Positions 1 to 6,295 of a stretch of 8,441 nucleotides of DNA are shown here, one piece after another. This stretch comes from Candidatus Didemnitutus sp. (GTDB lineage: Bacteria; Verrucomicrobiota; Verrucomicrobiia; Opitutales; Opitutaceae): assembly GCA_030682505.1 (NCBI GenBank), contig JAUXOH010000231.1:1-8441 (forward strand), read 5' to 3'. The notes below the pieces were generated by a model. The model was not told the DNA's origin and did no database searches. It worked only from the letters and a program-made list of their open reading frames with translations. How positions within the stretch are numbered: position 1 is the first letter of the stretch; each line of letters opens with the position of its first letter. Both the position numbers and the translations under genes were made by a program.

Positions 1-130
1 CCGTGACGTGGCGGTTCTCCGCGAGTGACGCGACCGTGACGTCGATGCTCGCCCGCCGCAGCAAATCGATGGGGGCGAAGGCTTCGATCTCCTCGAAATC
101 GTCCGCGAGAATGACAAGCACCGTGGCCAT
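1..130 (-). CDS. DJ-1/PfpI family protein, N-terminal fragment (runs off the window edge)
   Basis: Reading the minus strand from the ATG at 130 gives 43 codons beginning MATVLVILADDFEEIEAFAP and continuing to the window edge. The pattern of a beta strand (VLVILA), the acidic FEEIE segment, a helix containing PIDLLRRA and a second strand (DVTVAS) is the N-terminus of the DJ-1/ThiJ/PfpI superfamily. E16 lines up with the conserved glutamate (Glu18 in human DJ-1) that sits beside the reactive cysteine. That cysteine would be around residue 100 and is outside the window. Members include deglycase/chaperone-like YajL and redox-sensing proteins, and the fragment cannot separate these. No Shine-Dalgarno site precedes the ATG. 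The gene is divergent from the epimerase-like gene, about 67 nt away. The family call is fairly secure; the exact function is not. Confidence 0.8.
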   Translation of the reverse strand, partial: MATVLVILADDFEEIEAFAPIDLLRRASIDVTVASLAENRHVT

Positions 131-197
131 GCGTGCTACAATGCCGGAAGCAGACCGCCCGACGATCTTTTTTGTCCCTTCGCCCCGGGAAGTGTGT

Positions 198-1124
198 TTG
201 TCTCGGCTCGTGATCAATGCACTCCAGGACAAACGGCTCGTCATTTTTGGCTGCGGCTACGTTGGCGCCGCCCTCGCGACGGCGGCCCGGACGCAAGGGG
301 CGCGCGTGATCGCGTTGACCCGCAATCCCGCCAAGGCGGCCGCGCTGGCGGCGCAGGGCATCGACGTGGTGGTCGACGATTTGGCCGGTTCCTCTTGGCA
401 CGCCAAAATCGCCGCCGGCGCGGACTACGTGGTCAACACGGTCAGCGCGGCCGGGCCAAACCCGGCCGGTTATCGCCAATCCTATGTGGAAGGCATGCGC
501 TCGATCCTCGCGTGGGTCGCGCAAGGGGCGAAACCCGTGGCGACGTTGATTTATACCAGCAGCACGGGAGTTTACGCGCAGGGTGGGGGTGTCGTCGTCA
601 CCGAAGAGACCACGACCGAAGGCGCGTCGATCACCGGCCGGATTCTGGTCGAAGCGGAAAATTTGCTGCGCTCGGCCCCGGCCACCCTGGTGCAACGCTC
701 GTTCATTCTGCGATTGGCCGGCATCTATGGGCCGGGCCGGCACTATTTGCTCAACGCCTTGCGCACCGGCTCGGCCCCGTTCGCGGGCAATCCGGCGCTG
801 CACCAGAACCTCGCGCACCGGGATGACTTCGTTTCCGCGCTCCTGGCCTGTCTGTCTGCTCCGGCGTCGATCGGCAGTGAAGTCTTCAACATCAGCGACG
901 ATGCACCGGCGACCAAAGCCGAGTTGCTCGGCTGGCTGGCGGAACAATTGCAAGTCGCGGCGCCCACGTTTGCCAGCGAAGCGGCCGCCGACCCGTCGCG
1001 TCGGGGTGGGGAAGCCACGCCCGATCGCATCATTCAGAGCGGAAAAATCCGCCGGGTCCTGGGCTGGGCTCCCGCTTATTCCGATTTTCGGGCGGGCTAC
1101 ACCGAGATCTTGCGCCAACTCTGA
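198..1124 (+). CDS. Atypical SDR / NAD-dependent epimerase-dehydratase-like protein (YeeZ-like)
   Basis: From TTG 198 this encodes 308 residues of Rossmann-fold oxidoreductase. The dinucleotide-binding GCGYVG motif is at residues 18-23 and follows strand RLVIF. Further SDR landmarks are YTSSTGVY (119-126), RLAGIYGPGR (172-181), HRDDF (207-211) and NISDDAP (231-237). The classical YxxxK catalytic pair is not evident: the expected stretch reads TGRILVEAE. This is typical of atypical SDRs such as YeeZ, so the substrate is unknown and catalysis is uncertain. The frame is open back to position 3, but that extension overlaps the opposite-strand DJ-1 gene and adds unlike sequence before the Rossmann strand. 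I chose TTG 198 because GGGAAG (187-192) lies 5 nt upstream; GTG 210 and ATG 141 are alternatives. It may be the first gene of a group with ybaB and recR. Confidence 0.8.
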   Translation: MSRLVINALQDKRLVIFGCGYVGAALATAARTQGARVIALTRNPAKAAALAAQGIDVVVDDLAGSSWHAKIAAGADYVVNTVSAAGPNPAGYRQSYVEGMRSILAWVAQGAKPVATLIYTSSTGVYAQGGGVVVTEETTTEGASITGRILVEAENLLRSAPATLVQRSFILRLAGIYGPGRHYLLNALRTGSAPFAGNPALHQNLAHRDDFVSALLACLSAPASIGSEVFNISDDAPATKAELLGWLAEQLQVAAPTFASEAAADPSRRGGEATPDRIIQSGKIRRVLGWAPAYSDFRAGYTEILRQL

Positions 1125-1184
1125 CCTTGCCTCGCCCGAAACAGCGCGGCCCAATCGGATTTCACCCTCAATCTTTTCCCTCCC

Positions 1185-1493
1185 ATGGCCGGCGTCGGTA
1201 AACTCCTGAAACAAGCCCAGAAAATGCAGCGTCAGATCGAGGAGATGCAAAAATCCCTCGAGGCGCGCGAACTCGACATCTCCAGTGGCGGCGGCGCCGT
1301 GCAGGTGAAGATCAACGGGGCCGGGAAGTTTCTCTCCCTGAAACTCGACGCCGAGTTTTTCCAGGAGGACCAGAAGCTCGTCGAGGAAACGATTTTGAAC
1401 GCGGTGCAGGAAGCCGCCACCAAGGCGAAGGAACTGAACGATGCGGAAATGCAGCGCATCTCGTCGGCGTTCCAAGTGCCGGGGATGTTCTGA
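1185..1493 (+). CDS. ybaB: Nucleoid-associated protein YbaB/EbfC
   Basis: This 102-residue protein has the normal length of the YbaB/EbfC family. The N-terminal helix is rich in Q, K and E (LLKQAQKMQRQIEEMQKSL). A glycine-rich turn and beta strands follow (SSGGGAVQVKINGAGKFLSL, about residues 33-52), then a second long helix (VEETILNAVQEAATKAKELN), and the end is F-x-VPGMF, as in many homologues. Known members form tweezer-like dimers that bind DNA with little sequence preference and act in nucleoid organisation and regulation. The recR gene lies 69 nt downstream on the same strand, the conserved ybaB-recR pairing; dnaX, often found upstream of them, is absent here and an SDR gene takes that place. 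No Shine-Dalgarno site is visible; the ATG abuts a 13-nt pure pyrimidine tract (1172-1184). Confidence 0.93.
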   Translation: MAGVGKLLKQAQKMQRQIEEMQKSLEARELDISSGGGAVQVKINGAGKFLSLKLDAEFFQEDQKLVEETILNAVQEAATKAKELNDAEMQRISSAFQVPGMF

Positions 1494-1562
1494 AGTCATG
1501 GCCGTGAACTCTCGTCGGACGGGCAACACGGTCGTGGGCGCCCGCCGGACCCGAAAAAAAAC

Positions 1563-2159
1563 ATGACTCCCGCGCTCGAATACCTGCAACGGCAGCTGAA
1601 GCAATTGCCGGGCATCGGCTTTCGCTCGGCGGAGAGGCTGGCGCTCCATCTCCTCGTCGAGAAACCGGAACGGCTGCCCGAGTTGGTGAACGCCCTGCAC
1701 TCGGCCGCGCAGTCGGTGCGCCGCTGCTCGCGCTGCGGCAATCTGGCCGAGACGGAACTTTGTGCGATTTGCGCGGATGAGCGGCGGGCGACCGGGGCGG
1801 TCTGCGTCGTGGAAAACATTCCCGATCTGGCGGCGATCGAGCGTTCCAGTGCGTATCGCGGACTTTACCATGTTTTGCACGGCAAGCTTTCGCCGATCCG
1901 GGGCGTGGGGCCCGAGGAGTTGAACGTCGCGTCGCTCCTGCAGCGGCTCGCGGCCGGCGAGATTGCGGAACTCATTCTGGCGCTCGGCAATGACGTGGAA
2001 GGGGAGGCGACCTGCCACTACCTGACCGAGCGGCTGCCGGCCGGAGGAAAGGTCAAGATTACGCGCATCGGCTTCGGACTGCCGAGCGGCGGCGGCGTGC
2101 TTTACGCGGATGCCGTGACGCTCAAAAGTGCCTTGGAAGGCCGACGCGATTATTCATGA
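1563..2159 (+). CDS. recR: Recombination mediator protein RecR
   Basis: The 198-residue product matches RecR in length and in every domain. A helix-hairpin-helix is at about residues 12-31 (LPGIGFRSAERLA). A four-cysteine zinc finger uses C55, C58, C67 and C70 (CSRCGN...CAIC). A Toprim domain covers about 78-172, with VCVVENIPDLAAIE and the VEGEATCHYL segment. The C-terminal motif is GFGLPSGGGVLYADAVTL. RecR works with RecO and RecF to load RecA on single-stranded gaps coated with SSB. The one slight oddity is LGNDVEGEAT, where many homologues have TNPTVEGEAT; the key VEGEAT core is intact. There is no Shine-Dalgarno site; the ATG follows eight adenines (1554-1561). It probably shares a transcript with ybaB. 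A tRNA gene begins 46 nt after the stop. Confidence 0.97.
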   Translation: MTPALEYLQRQLKQLPGIGFRSAERLALHLLVEKPERLPELVNALHSAAQSVRRCSRCGNLAETELCAICADERRATGAVCVVENIPDLAAIERSSAYRGLYHVLHGKLSPIRGVGPEELNVASLLQRLAAGEIAELILALGNDVEGEATCHYLTERLPAGGKVKITRIGFGLPSGGGVLYADAVTLKSALEGRRDYS

Positions 2160-2205
2160 CTTGCCGACGAGCGGCGGCTTGACCTAACTGGCGAACGTTC
2201 TTTGT

Positions 2206-2280
2206 GCGGGTATAGTATACCGGCTATTATGCGGCTTTCCCAAAGCTGAGAAGGGGGTTCGACTCCCCCTACCCGCACCA
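2206..2280 (+). tRNA. tRNA-Gly, anticodon CCC, with encoded CCA end
   Basis: The 75-nt segment folds as a complete tRNA. The acceptor stem GCGGGTA (2206-2212) pairs perfectly with TACCCGC (2270-2276). The D-arm starts GTAT and ends TTAT with GG in its loop; its T13/T22 mismatch also occurs in other bacterial glycine tRNAs. The anticodon stem CGGCT/AGCTG (2232-2236 and 2244-2248) has one G-T pair and encloses TTCCCAA, giving anticodon CCC at 2239-2241. The T-stem GGGGG/CCCCC holds the loop TTCGACT. The discriminator is A (2277) and CCA is encoded at 2278-2280. It would read GGG codons. The discriminator is unusual, because the bacterial tRNA-Gly genes I know (E. coli, B. subtilis) have T there. 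No convincing promoter of its own is visible, so it may be processed from a recR transcript. Confidence 0.95.
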
Positions 2281-2283
2281 CGA

Positions 2284-2290
2284 TTTTTTT
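2284..2290 (+). terminator. T-tract after tRNA-Gly, possible terminator
   Basis: Seven thymines follow the tRNA CCA end after only CGA. No separate hairpin precedes them, so the folded tRNA itself would have to supply the structure. It may end the tRNA transcript, but read-through into the hairpin triplet and Cys-rich gene is equally possible. Confidence 0.35.
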
Positions 2291-2301
2291 CGACGCGGAC
2301 C

Positions 2302-2343
2302 GGGAAGGATTCCCCTGCCACTTTGGCAGCGGAAGACTTTCCG
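2302..2343 (+). other. Three contiguous perfect hairpins (possible structured leader or small RNA)
   Basis: Three uninterrupted stem-loops sit end to end with no spacer. The first is GGGAA-GGA-TTCCC (2302-2314), the second CTGCCA-CTT-TGGCAG (2315-2329) and the third CGGAA-GACT-TTCCG (2330-2343). Each stem pairs perfectly. The segment lies between tRNA-Gly and the ATG of the Cys-rich protein gene, 46 nt before that start. An alternative fold pairs GCGGA (2295-2299) with TCCGC (2340-2344), and GAC (2292-2294) with GTC (2349-2351). This would enclose hairpins one and two and exclude the third, so a two-state leader is conceivable. No T-tract follows the array, so it is not an ordinary terminator. 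It matches no RNA family I recognise, and the function is unknown. Confidence 0.6.
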
Positions 2344-2389
2344 CCTCCGTCAGGGCATAGTGATAGGCACACCTCCAACCCAACCCCCC

Positions 2390-2584
2390 ATGAAACTAGT
2401 CAGACTGTGCGCGATTCTTACCCTCGGCGTGGCGCTCGCTTTTGCCATCGCAGAAGCCGGCGAACCCAAGAAGTCAAGATGCTGCGCGAAGGCGGAAAAA
2501 GAAGGCAAGACCTGTGATCACGTTTGCTGCATCGAGGCAGCGAAGGATGACAAGAATTGCGAAAAATGCGGCGGCAAGAATTGA
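2390..2584 (+). CDS. Small secreted Cys-rich protein with a two-unit internal repeat
   Basis: The 64-residue product begins MKLVRLCAILTLG and has a clear Sec signal peptide, with likely cleavage after A23 in AEA|GEP. The mature part of about 41 residues holds seven cysteines in two back-to-back 15-residue units, CCAKAEKEGKTCDHV (31-45) and CCIEAAKDDKNCEKC (46-60). C, C, A, K, K and C recur at the same positions. The pattern suggests metal binding or disulfide bonding outside the cytoplasm, but no function is established. I recall similar unnamed short proteins in Verrucomicrobiota, which I cannot verify here. ATG 2390 is preferred over the in-frame GTG 2360 because it starts exactly at the signal peptide. 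The leader is C-rich with no Shine-Dalgarno site. A strong terminator follows 27 nt after the stop. Confidence 0.75.
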   Translation: MKLVRLCAILTLGVALAFAIAEAGEPKKSRCCAKAEKEGKTCDHVCCIEAAKDDKNCEKCGGKN

Positions 2585-2611
2585 GCCGTCCTGACTGACC
2601 CCAAGCACCGG

Positions 2612-2640
2612 AGCCGCGCCTGACCCGCGCGGCTTTTTTT
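2612..2640 (+). terminator. Rho-independent terminator after the Cys-rich protein gene
   Basis: AGCCGCGC (2612-2619) pairs perfectly over eight base pairs with GCGCGGCT (2627-2634). The loop is seven nucleotides (CTGACCC), and a run of seven thymines (2634-2640) follows at once. This is a classic intrinsic terminator for the plus strand. It lies between that gene and the convergent dxs. On the minus strand no T-tract follows the stem, so it should act in one direction only. Confidence 0.9.
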
Positions 2641-2678
2641 GGCTCCGCGCCACCGCTCGGGGCAACCCGGGGCCGGAC

Positions 2679-4595
2679 CTAGGTTTGGGCCTCGAGCGCC
2701 GCCGGGCCGAGGCTCTTGAACCGGGCCTTGATTTTGCGCACGATGTCTTCGGTCGAGAGATCGTAGGCGGCCCGCAGGGATTCCACGCTGCTGCCGTGCT
2801 CCACAAATTTGTCGGGCCAGCCGATGCGTTCCACGGCGGTCAGGCAACCGCCTTCCTGCAGCGCTTCCATCACGGCACTGCCGAAGCCGCCGGCGATGAC
2901 GTGATCCTCGAGCGTGACGATCAAGGGCAGGCCGGTCGCTTGGCCCAGCAGCAGGGCGCGGTCGAGCGGCTTCACAAACCGCGCGTTGACGACGCCCACG
3001 GAGAGCCCGTCTTCCGCCGCGATGCGCTCGGCGACCTTTTCGGCTTCCTGCACCATGGCGCCGAGGGCCCAGATCATGATGTCCGAGCCTTCCTTCACCA
3101 CTTCCGCCTGGCCGATTTCGAGAGTGGCAGGCTGGGCTTTGATCTTCACTCCCGTGCCGGCGCCGCGCGGGTAGCGAATGAAGGCGGGCGAGGGGAGCTG
3201 CAACGCCGTGTGCAGCATGTCGGTGAGCTCATCCTCGTCCCTCGGCTGCATCACCACCGCGTTAGGCACGCAGCGCAGATACGAAAGATCGAAGAGTCCG
3301 TGATGCGTCGGCCCGTCGTTCGGCGACAGACCGGCGCGGTCCATGCAAAACGTCACCGGCAGGTTCTGCAGACACACGTCGTGAACGACCATGTCGTAGG
3401 CGCGCTGGAGAAAGGTCGAATAGATCGCGCAAACCGGGCGAAAACCCTTGGTCGCGAGACCGGCGGCAAAGAGCACGGCGTGCTCCTCGGCGATGCCGAC
3501 GTCAAAGAATTGTCCGGGCACTTCCTTGCTCAGCTGCGTGAGCCCCGTGCCGCTGGGCATCGCCCCGGTGATCCCGAGCACCTTGGGATTCTGCTGCGCG
3601 AACTTGGTCAGCGCCGATCCGAACACATCCTGGTAGTTCGGCGGCGTGCCGGGCGCGCTCTTCTGGTTCTCCCCCGTGGCGGGATCATAGGGACTCGCGC
3701 CGTGGAATTTCTCCGGATGCGCGATCGCGGCTTCGAGGCCTTTGCCCTTTTTCGTCAGCACATGCACGATCACCGGGCTCTCGCAATTCCGGGCGAATTC
3801 GAGATTTTTGGTGAGTTCCTCCAGATTGTGACCGTCGACCGGCCCGACGTAGCGCAGACCGAACTTCTCGAAGAGCGAGGAGTCCATGAAGAAGTCCTTC
3901 GTCTCCCGTTTCCACTTGGTGTAAAGCTGGTTCATCTCGTGCCCGTGGGGCAGACCGAGGAAGAACTTCTCCACGTCGTGATGAAGCTTGTTATAGGTGG
4001 GGCTCGTGCTGAGGCGGTTGAGGTACTTGGCGATTGCGCCGACATTCTTCGCGATCGACCACTCGTTGTCGTTGAGAATGACGATGAGGCGCTTCGTGGA
4101 GGTGACGACGTTGTTGAGCGCCTCCATCGTCACGCCGCAGGTGAACGCCGCGTCGCCGCAGATGGCGACCACGTGCTCCGAGCTGCCGCGCAAATCCCGC
4201 GCCGTGGCCATGCCGAGGGCGGCGGAAAGCGCGGTGCCCGCGTGACCAGCGCCGAACGCATCGTGCGGACTCTCTCGCCGATAAAGAAAACCCGAGGCGC
4301 CTTCGCTCTTGCGCAACCCGCGGAAAAATTTTCCCCCACGCCCCGTCAGCAACTTGTGCACGTAGCCCTGGTGCGCGACGTCGAAGACAAACTGGTCGTC
4401 CGGCGTTTGGAAGACGCGGTGCAGGGCGATCGTCAGTTCAACGACCCCCAGATTGGGTCCGACGTGGCCGCCGTTCTTGGAAGTGACGGCGATGATCTCG
4501 TCGCGGATTTCCTGGGCGAGCTGCGGCAGCTCGGCGGGGGCGAGTGACTTGACGTCGGAGGGACCGCTGACGCGGTCGAGAAGGCGGGTGCTCAT
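2679..4595 (-). CDS. dxs: 1-deoxy-D-xylulose-5-phosphate synthase
   Basis: The 638-residue protein is full length for Dxs, the thiamine-diphosphate enzyme that condenses pyruvate with glyceraldehyde-3-phosphate to start the MEP isoprenoid pathway. The cofactor motif runs from GDA (147-149) to NDN (175-177). H44 lies in GGHVGPNLG and H118 in AGHAGT. The transketolase pyrimidine domain has AEEHAV with E370, YSTFLQRAYD (R398) and RAGLSPNDGPTHHG (D427, H431). RYPRG (474-478) and the C-terminal VTLEDH segment are also present. The thiamine motif reads GDAAFTCG where most Dxs have GDGALTGG. The start at ATG 4595 begins MSTRLLDRV, the usual Dxs N-terminus; an upstream TTG 4640 would overlap xseB. 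It is 22 nt downstream of xseB and surely cotranscribed. The ispA gene, common between these two elsewhere, is missing. Confidence 0.97.
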   Translation of the reverse strand: MSTRLLDRVSGPSDVKSLAPAELPQLAQEIRDEIIAVTSKNGGHVGPNLGVVELTIALHRVFQTPDDQFVFDVAHQGYVHKLLTGRGGKFFRGLRKSEGASGFLYRRESPHDAFGAGHAGTALSAALGMATARDLRGSSEHVVAICGDAAFTCGVTMEALNNVVTSTKRLIVILNDNEWSIAKNVGAIAKYLNRLSTSPTYNKLHHDVEKFFLGLPHGHEMNQLYTKWKRETKDFFMDSSLFEKFGLRYVGPVDGHNLEELTKNLEFARNCESPVIVHVLTKKGKGLEAAIAHPEKFHGASPYDPATGENQKSAPGTPPNYQDVFGSALTKFAQQNPKVLGITGAMPSGTGLTQLSKEVPGQFFDVGIAEEHAVLFAAGLATKGFRPVCAIYSTFLQRAYDMVVHDVCLQNLPVTFCMDRAGLSPNDGPTHHGLFDLSYLRCVPNAVVMQPRDEDELTDMLHTALQLPSPAFIRYPRGAGTGVKIKAQPATLEIGQAEVVKEGSDIMIWALGAMVQEAEKVAERIAAEDGLSVGVVNARFVKPLDRALLLGQATGLPLIVTLEDHVIAGGFGSAVMEALQEGGCLTAVERIGWPDKFVEHGSSVESLRAAYDLSTEDIVRKIKARFKSLGPAALEAQT

Positions 4596-4617
4596 GCGGT
4601 GGGCGTGGGGCCGGAGC

Positions 4618-4881
4618 TTAGTCGCTGCGGGTCGGTTCAAACGCCTCGAAGGAGGCGGAGCCGTCTTTGGCTTTCTTCAGCTTTTCGATCTTCACTTCGG
4701 CATCTTTCAAGCGGGCTTCGCAGACCTTCAGCAGCTTGGAGCCTTCCTCATACTTGCTCAGCAGCTCGGCGAGCGGGATTTCGCCCTGTTCCATCGAGTC
4801 CACGATGGTTTCCAGCCGCGCGAGCGCGGTTTCGAAGGTGAGCTTGGCGTTTTTGTCCGGTTCCACAGGCTCACTGTGCAA
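4618..4881 (-). CDS. xseB: Exodeoxyribonuclease VII small subunit
   Basis: The 87-residue product carries the XseB core LTFETALARLETIVDSMEQG (about 14-33) followed by EIPLAELLSKYEEGSKLLKVCEARLKDAE and a Lys-rich tail. This is the typical two-helix small subunit. Several copies bind the large subunit XseA to form exonuclease VII, which degrades single-stranded DNA to oligonucleotides; xseA is not in this window. No in-frame ATG lies before the core. I used TTG 4881, which gives 13 residues before the core. GTG 4866 with AGTGAG just upstream is an alternative start, and an in-frame stop at 4897-4899 limits any further extension. An ATG at 4892 exists but is out of frame. The gene is first in a pair with dxs and is divergent from the M48 protease gene, 90 nt away. 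Confidence 0.9.
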   Translation of the reverse strand: MHSEPVEPDKNAKLTFETALARLETIVDSMEQGEIPLAELLSKYEEGSKLLKVCEARLKDAEVKIEKLKKAKDGSASFEAFEPTRSD

Positions 4882-4971
4882 ACGGCGTTCATGATTTCAA
4901 ACAATCTTTCCACTGATTGACGGCCAAGGATTTAGGATTGGCGCGGCGAGGAAATCCGCTGGACTGGGTTC

Positions 4972-6216
4972 ATGCATTGGTTGCCTGCGTTGGTCATCGT
5001 CCTGGTCTTGGCGCGTCTCGCCGCGCAGTTGTGCCTGGAGGCGATGAACCGATCCGAGGTGGGTCTCCACGCCGGGGTGCCGCCGGGGGCGTTGAGCGAC
5101 ATCATGGACGAGGAAACCTTTGCCCGAGCGGCGGAATACACCCTGGCGAAGAGCCGCTTTGCCTCGCTGAACTTGATTTACGAGGCCTTGGTCCTCTTGG
5201 GAGTGATTTTCAGCGGCTGGCTCCCGGGGTTGTGGGAGCGATTTGATGCGCTCGCTCCGGGCGCGGCCTGGAGCGGCGCGCTCTTCCTCGTGGTCACGGG
5301 CCTGTTGTTGAGCCTGCCGGGATTGCCGCTCAGCTGGTGGGAGCAATTCCGGCTCGAAGAACGCTTTGGGTTCAACAAGAGCACGCCGGGGCTCTGGGTC
5401 AGCGATTTCCTGAAATCCACCCTGCTCGGCTTGGCGATCGGGTTTCCGCTCGCTTGGGGATTGCTCGCCCTCGTCTCGTGGACCGGTGCCTCGTGGTGGG
5501 TGTGGGGCTTTTTTCTCCTGTTCGGTTTTCAGCTCTTGATGCTCGTGCTTTACCCGAAGTTGATTCTGCCGCTCTTCAACAAGCTGACGCCCCTCGCCGC
5601 CGGGGCGCAGCGCGACCAGTTGCTGGGCCTTGCCGATCGCACCGGATTCAAGGCGAAAACGATCGAGGTCATGGACGGTTCGAAGCGCTCCGGGCATTCG
5701 AACGCCTTCTTTACCGGCTTCGGTCGCTTTCGGCGGATCGTCCTCTTCGACACACTCCTGGCCCAGCTGTCCCAGCCCGAGTTGGAGGCCGTGTTGGCCC
5801 ATGAGATCGGCCACTACCAACGCGGCCATATCCCGCAGCGGCTCTTCACCGGCGCCGCGTTGCAACTCGGCGCCTTTGCGGTCTTGGCGTGGCTCGTGCA
5901 GGCGCCATGGTTCAATGCCGCCTTCGGGCTCACGGCCGGCGCCCTGGCCCCGACCTTCTTGCTCTTCGGTCTCCTGGGTGGGCTGGTGACATTCTGGTTT
6001 TCGCCGCTCGGCAACTGGATTTCGCGCCAACACGAATACGAGGCCGATGCCTTCGCCAAGGAGGCGATGGGTTCCGCCGCCCCGATGATCGGCGCGCTGC
6101 ACAAGCTCGCGCAGAAAAACCTGACCAACCTTACGCCCCATGCGCTTTACAGCGCGGTCTACTATTCGCATCCCACGATCGTCGAGCGGGAGCGCGCGCT
6201 CACCGCGAAAGGCTGA
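4972..6216 (+). CDS. M48-family (Ste24/CAAX prenyl protease 1-like) membrane zinc metalloprotease
   Basis: The 414-residue protein is the size of Ste24-type M48 proteases. The zinc site is HEIGH (H277, E278, H281), with the third ligand expected in EYEAD (E355-D359). A conserved SGHSNAFFTGFGRFRRIVLFDTLL block precedes the active site. Hydrophobic membrane segments are seen near residues 3-20, 68-84, 103-120, 149-170, 176-197, 292-310 and 325-343. The N-terminal AAEYTLAKSRF segment and the C-terminal HPTIVERERAL also match the family. Homologues cleave substrates within or at the membrane; in bacteria, which do little CAAX prenylation, roles are usually envelope quality control. ATG 4972 opens directly into the first membrane helix. 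GAGGAA at 4948-4953 is 18 nt away, too far for a normal ribosome site. It is divergent from xseB and followed by the EEP gene after 79 nt. Confidence 0.92.
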   Translation: MHWLPALVIVLVLARLAAQLCLEAMNRSEVGLHAGVPPGALSDIMDEETFARAAEYTLAKSRFASLNLIYEALVLLGVIFSGWLPGLWERFDALAPGAAWSGALFLVVTGLLLSLPGLPLSWWEQFRLEERFGFNKSTPGLWVSDFLKSTLLGLAIGFPLAWGLLALVSWTGASWWVWGFFLLFGFQLLMLVLYPKLILPLFNKLTPLAAGAQRDQLLGLADRTGFKAKTIEVMDGSKRSGHSNAFFTGFGRFRRIVLFDTLLAQLSQPELEAVLAHEIGHYQRGHIPQRLFTGAALQLGAFAVLAWLVQAPWFNAAFGLTAGALAPTFLLFGLLGGLVTFWFSPLGNWISRQHEYEADAFAKEAMGSAAPMIGALHKLAQKNLTNLTPHALYSAVYYSHPTIVERERALTAKG

Positions 6217-6295
6217 CGGGCGCAACGGTCCTGACTCCGGCGTCTCTCCAATCAACTCACCTCCGCTTTGCCCGTCGCGGCACTCCCCCTTTCCC

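Noticed and set aside
111..142. ATGACA (111-116) and TACAAT (137-142) as a sigma-70-like promoter for the epimerase gene
   Set aside because: The -10-like box is good, but the spacing is 20 nt and the -35 lies inside the divergent DJ-1 coding sequence, so support is too weak to annotate.
3..197. Upstream extension of the epimerase-like frame, 65 codons from GTG 3
   Set aside because: It overlaps the DJ-1 family gene on the other strand and adds sequence unlike SDR proteins before the Rossmann strand.
2179..2207. TTGACC (2179-2184) as the -35 box of a tRNA-Gly promoter
   Set aside because: It is only 21 nt from the tRNA 5' end and no acceptable -10 box follows; a start from it would fall inside the tRNA.
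2257..2280. tRNA-Gly 3' end as an integration (att) site
   Set aside because: No second copy of the tRNA 3' end is seen in the window, and no integrase or mobile gene lies nearby.
2150..2383. Minus-strand small open frames containing RVGGVEPPS- and SRTPF-like peptides
   Set aside because: These are translations of the reverse complement of the tRNA-Gly gene, a common false gene call.
2685..4547. A 620-codon plus-strand open frame lying wholly antisense to dxs
   Set aside because: The opposite strand encodes a full-length Dxs with every motif intact. The antisense translation is rich in H, R, G and E without recognisable domains, as expected when GC-rich codon use removes stops from the complementary frame.
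4917..4938. TTGACG (4917-4922) with TAGGAT (4933-4938) as an M48 gene promoter
   Set aside because: The spacer is only 10 nt, too short for a sigma-70-type promoter.
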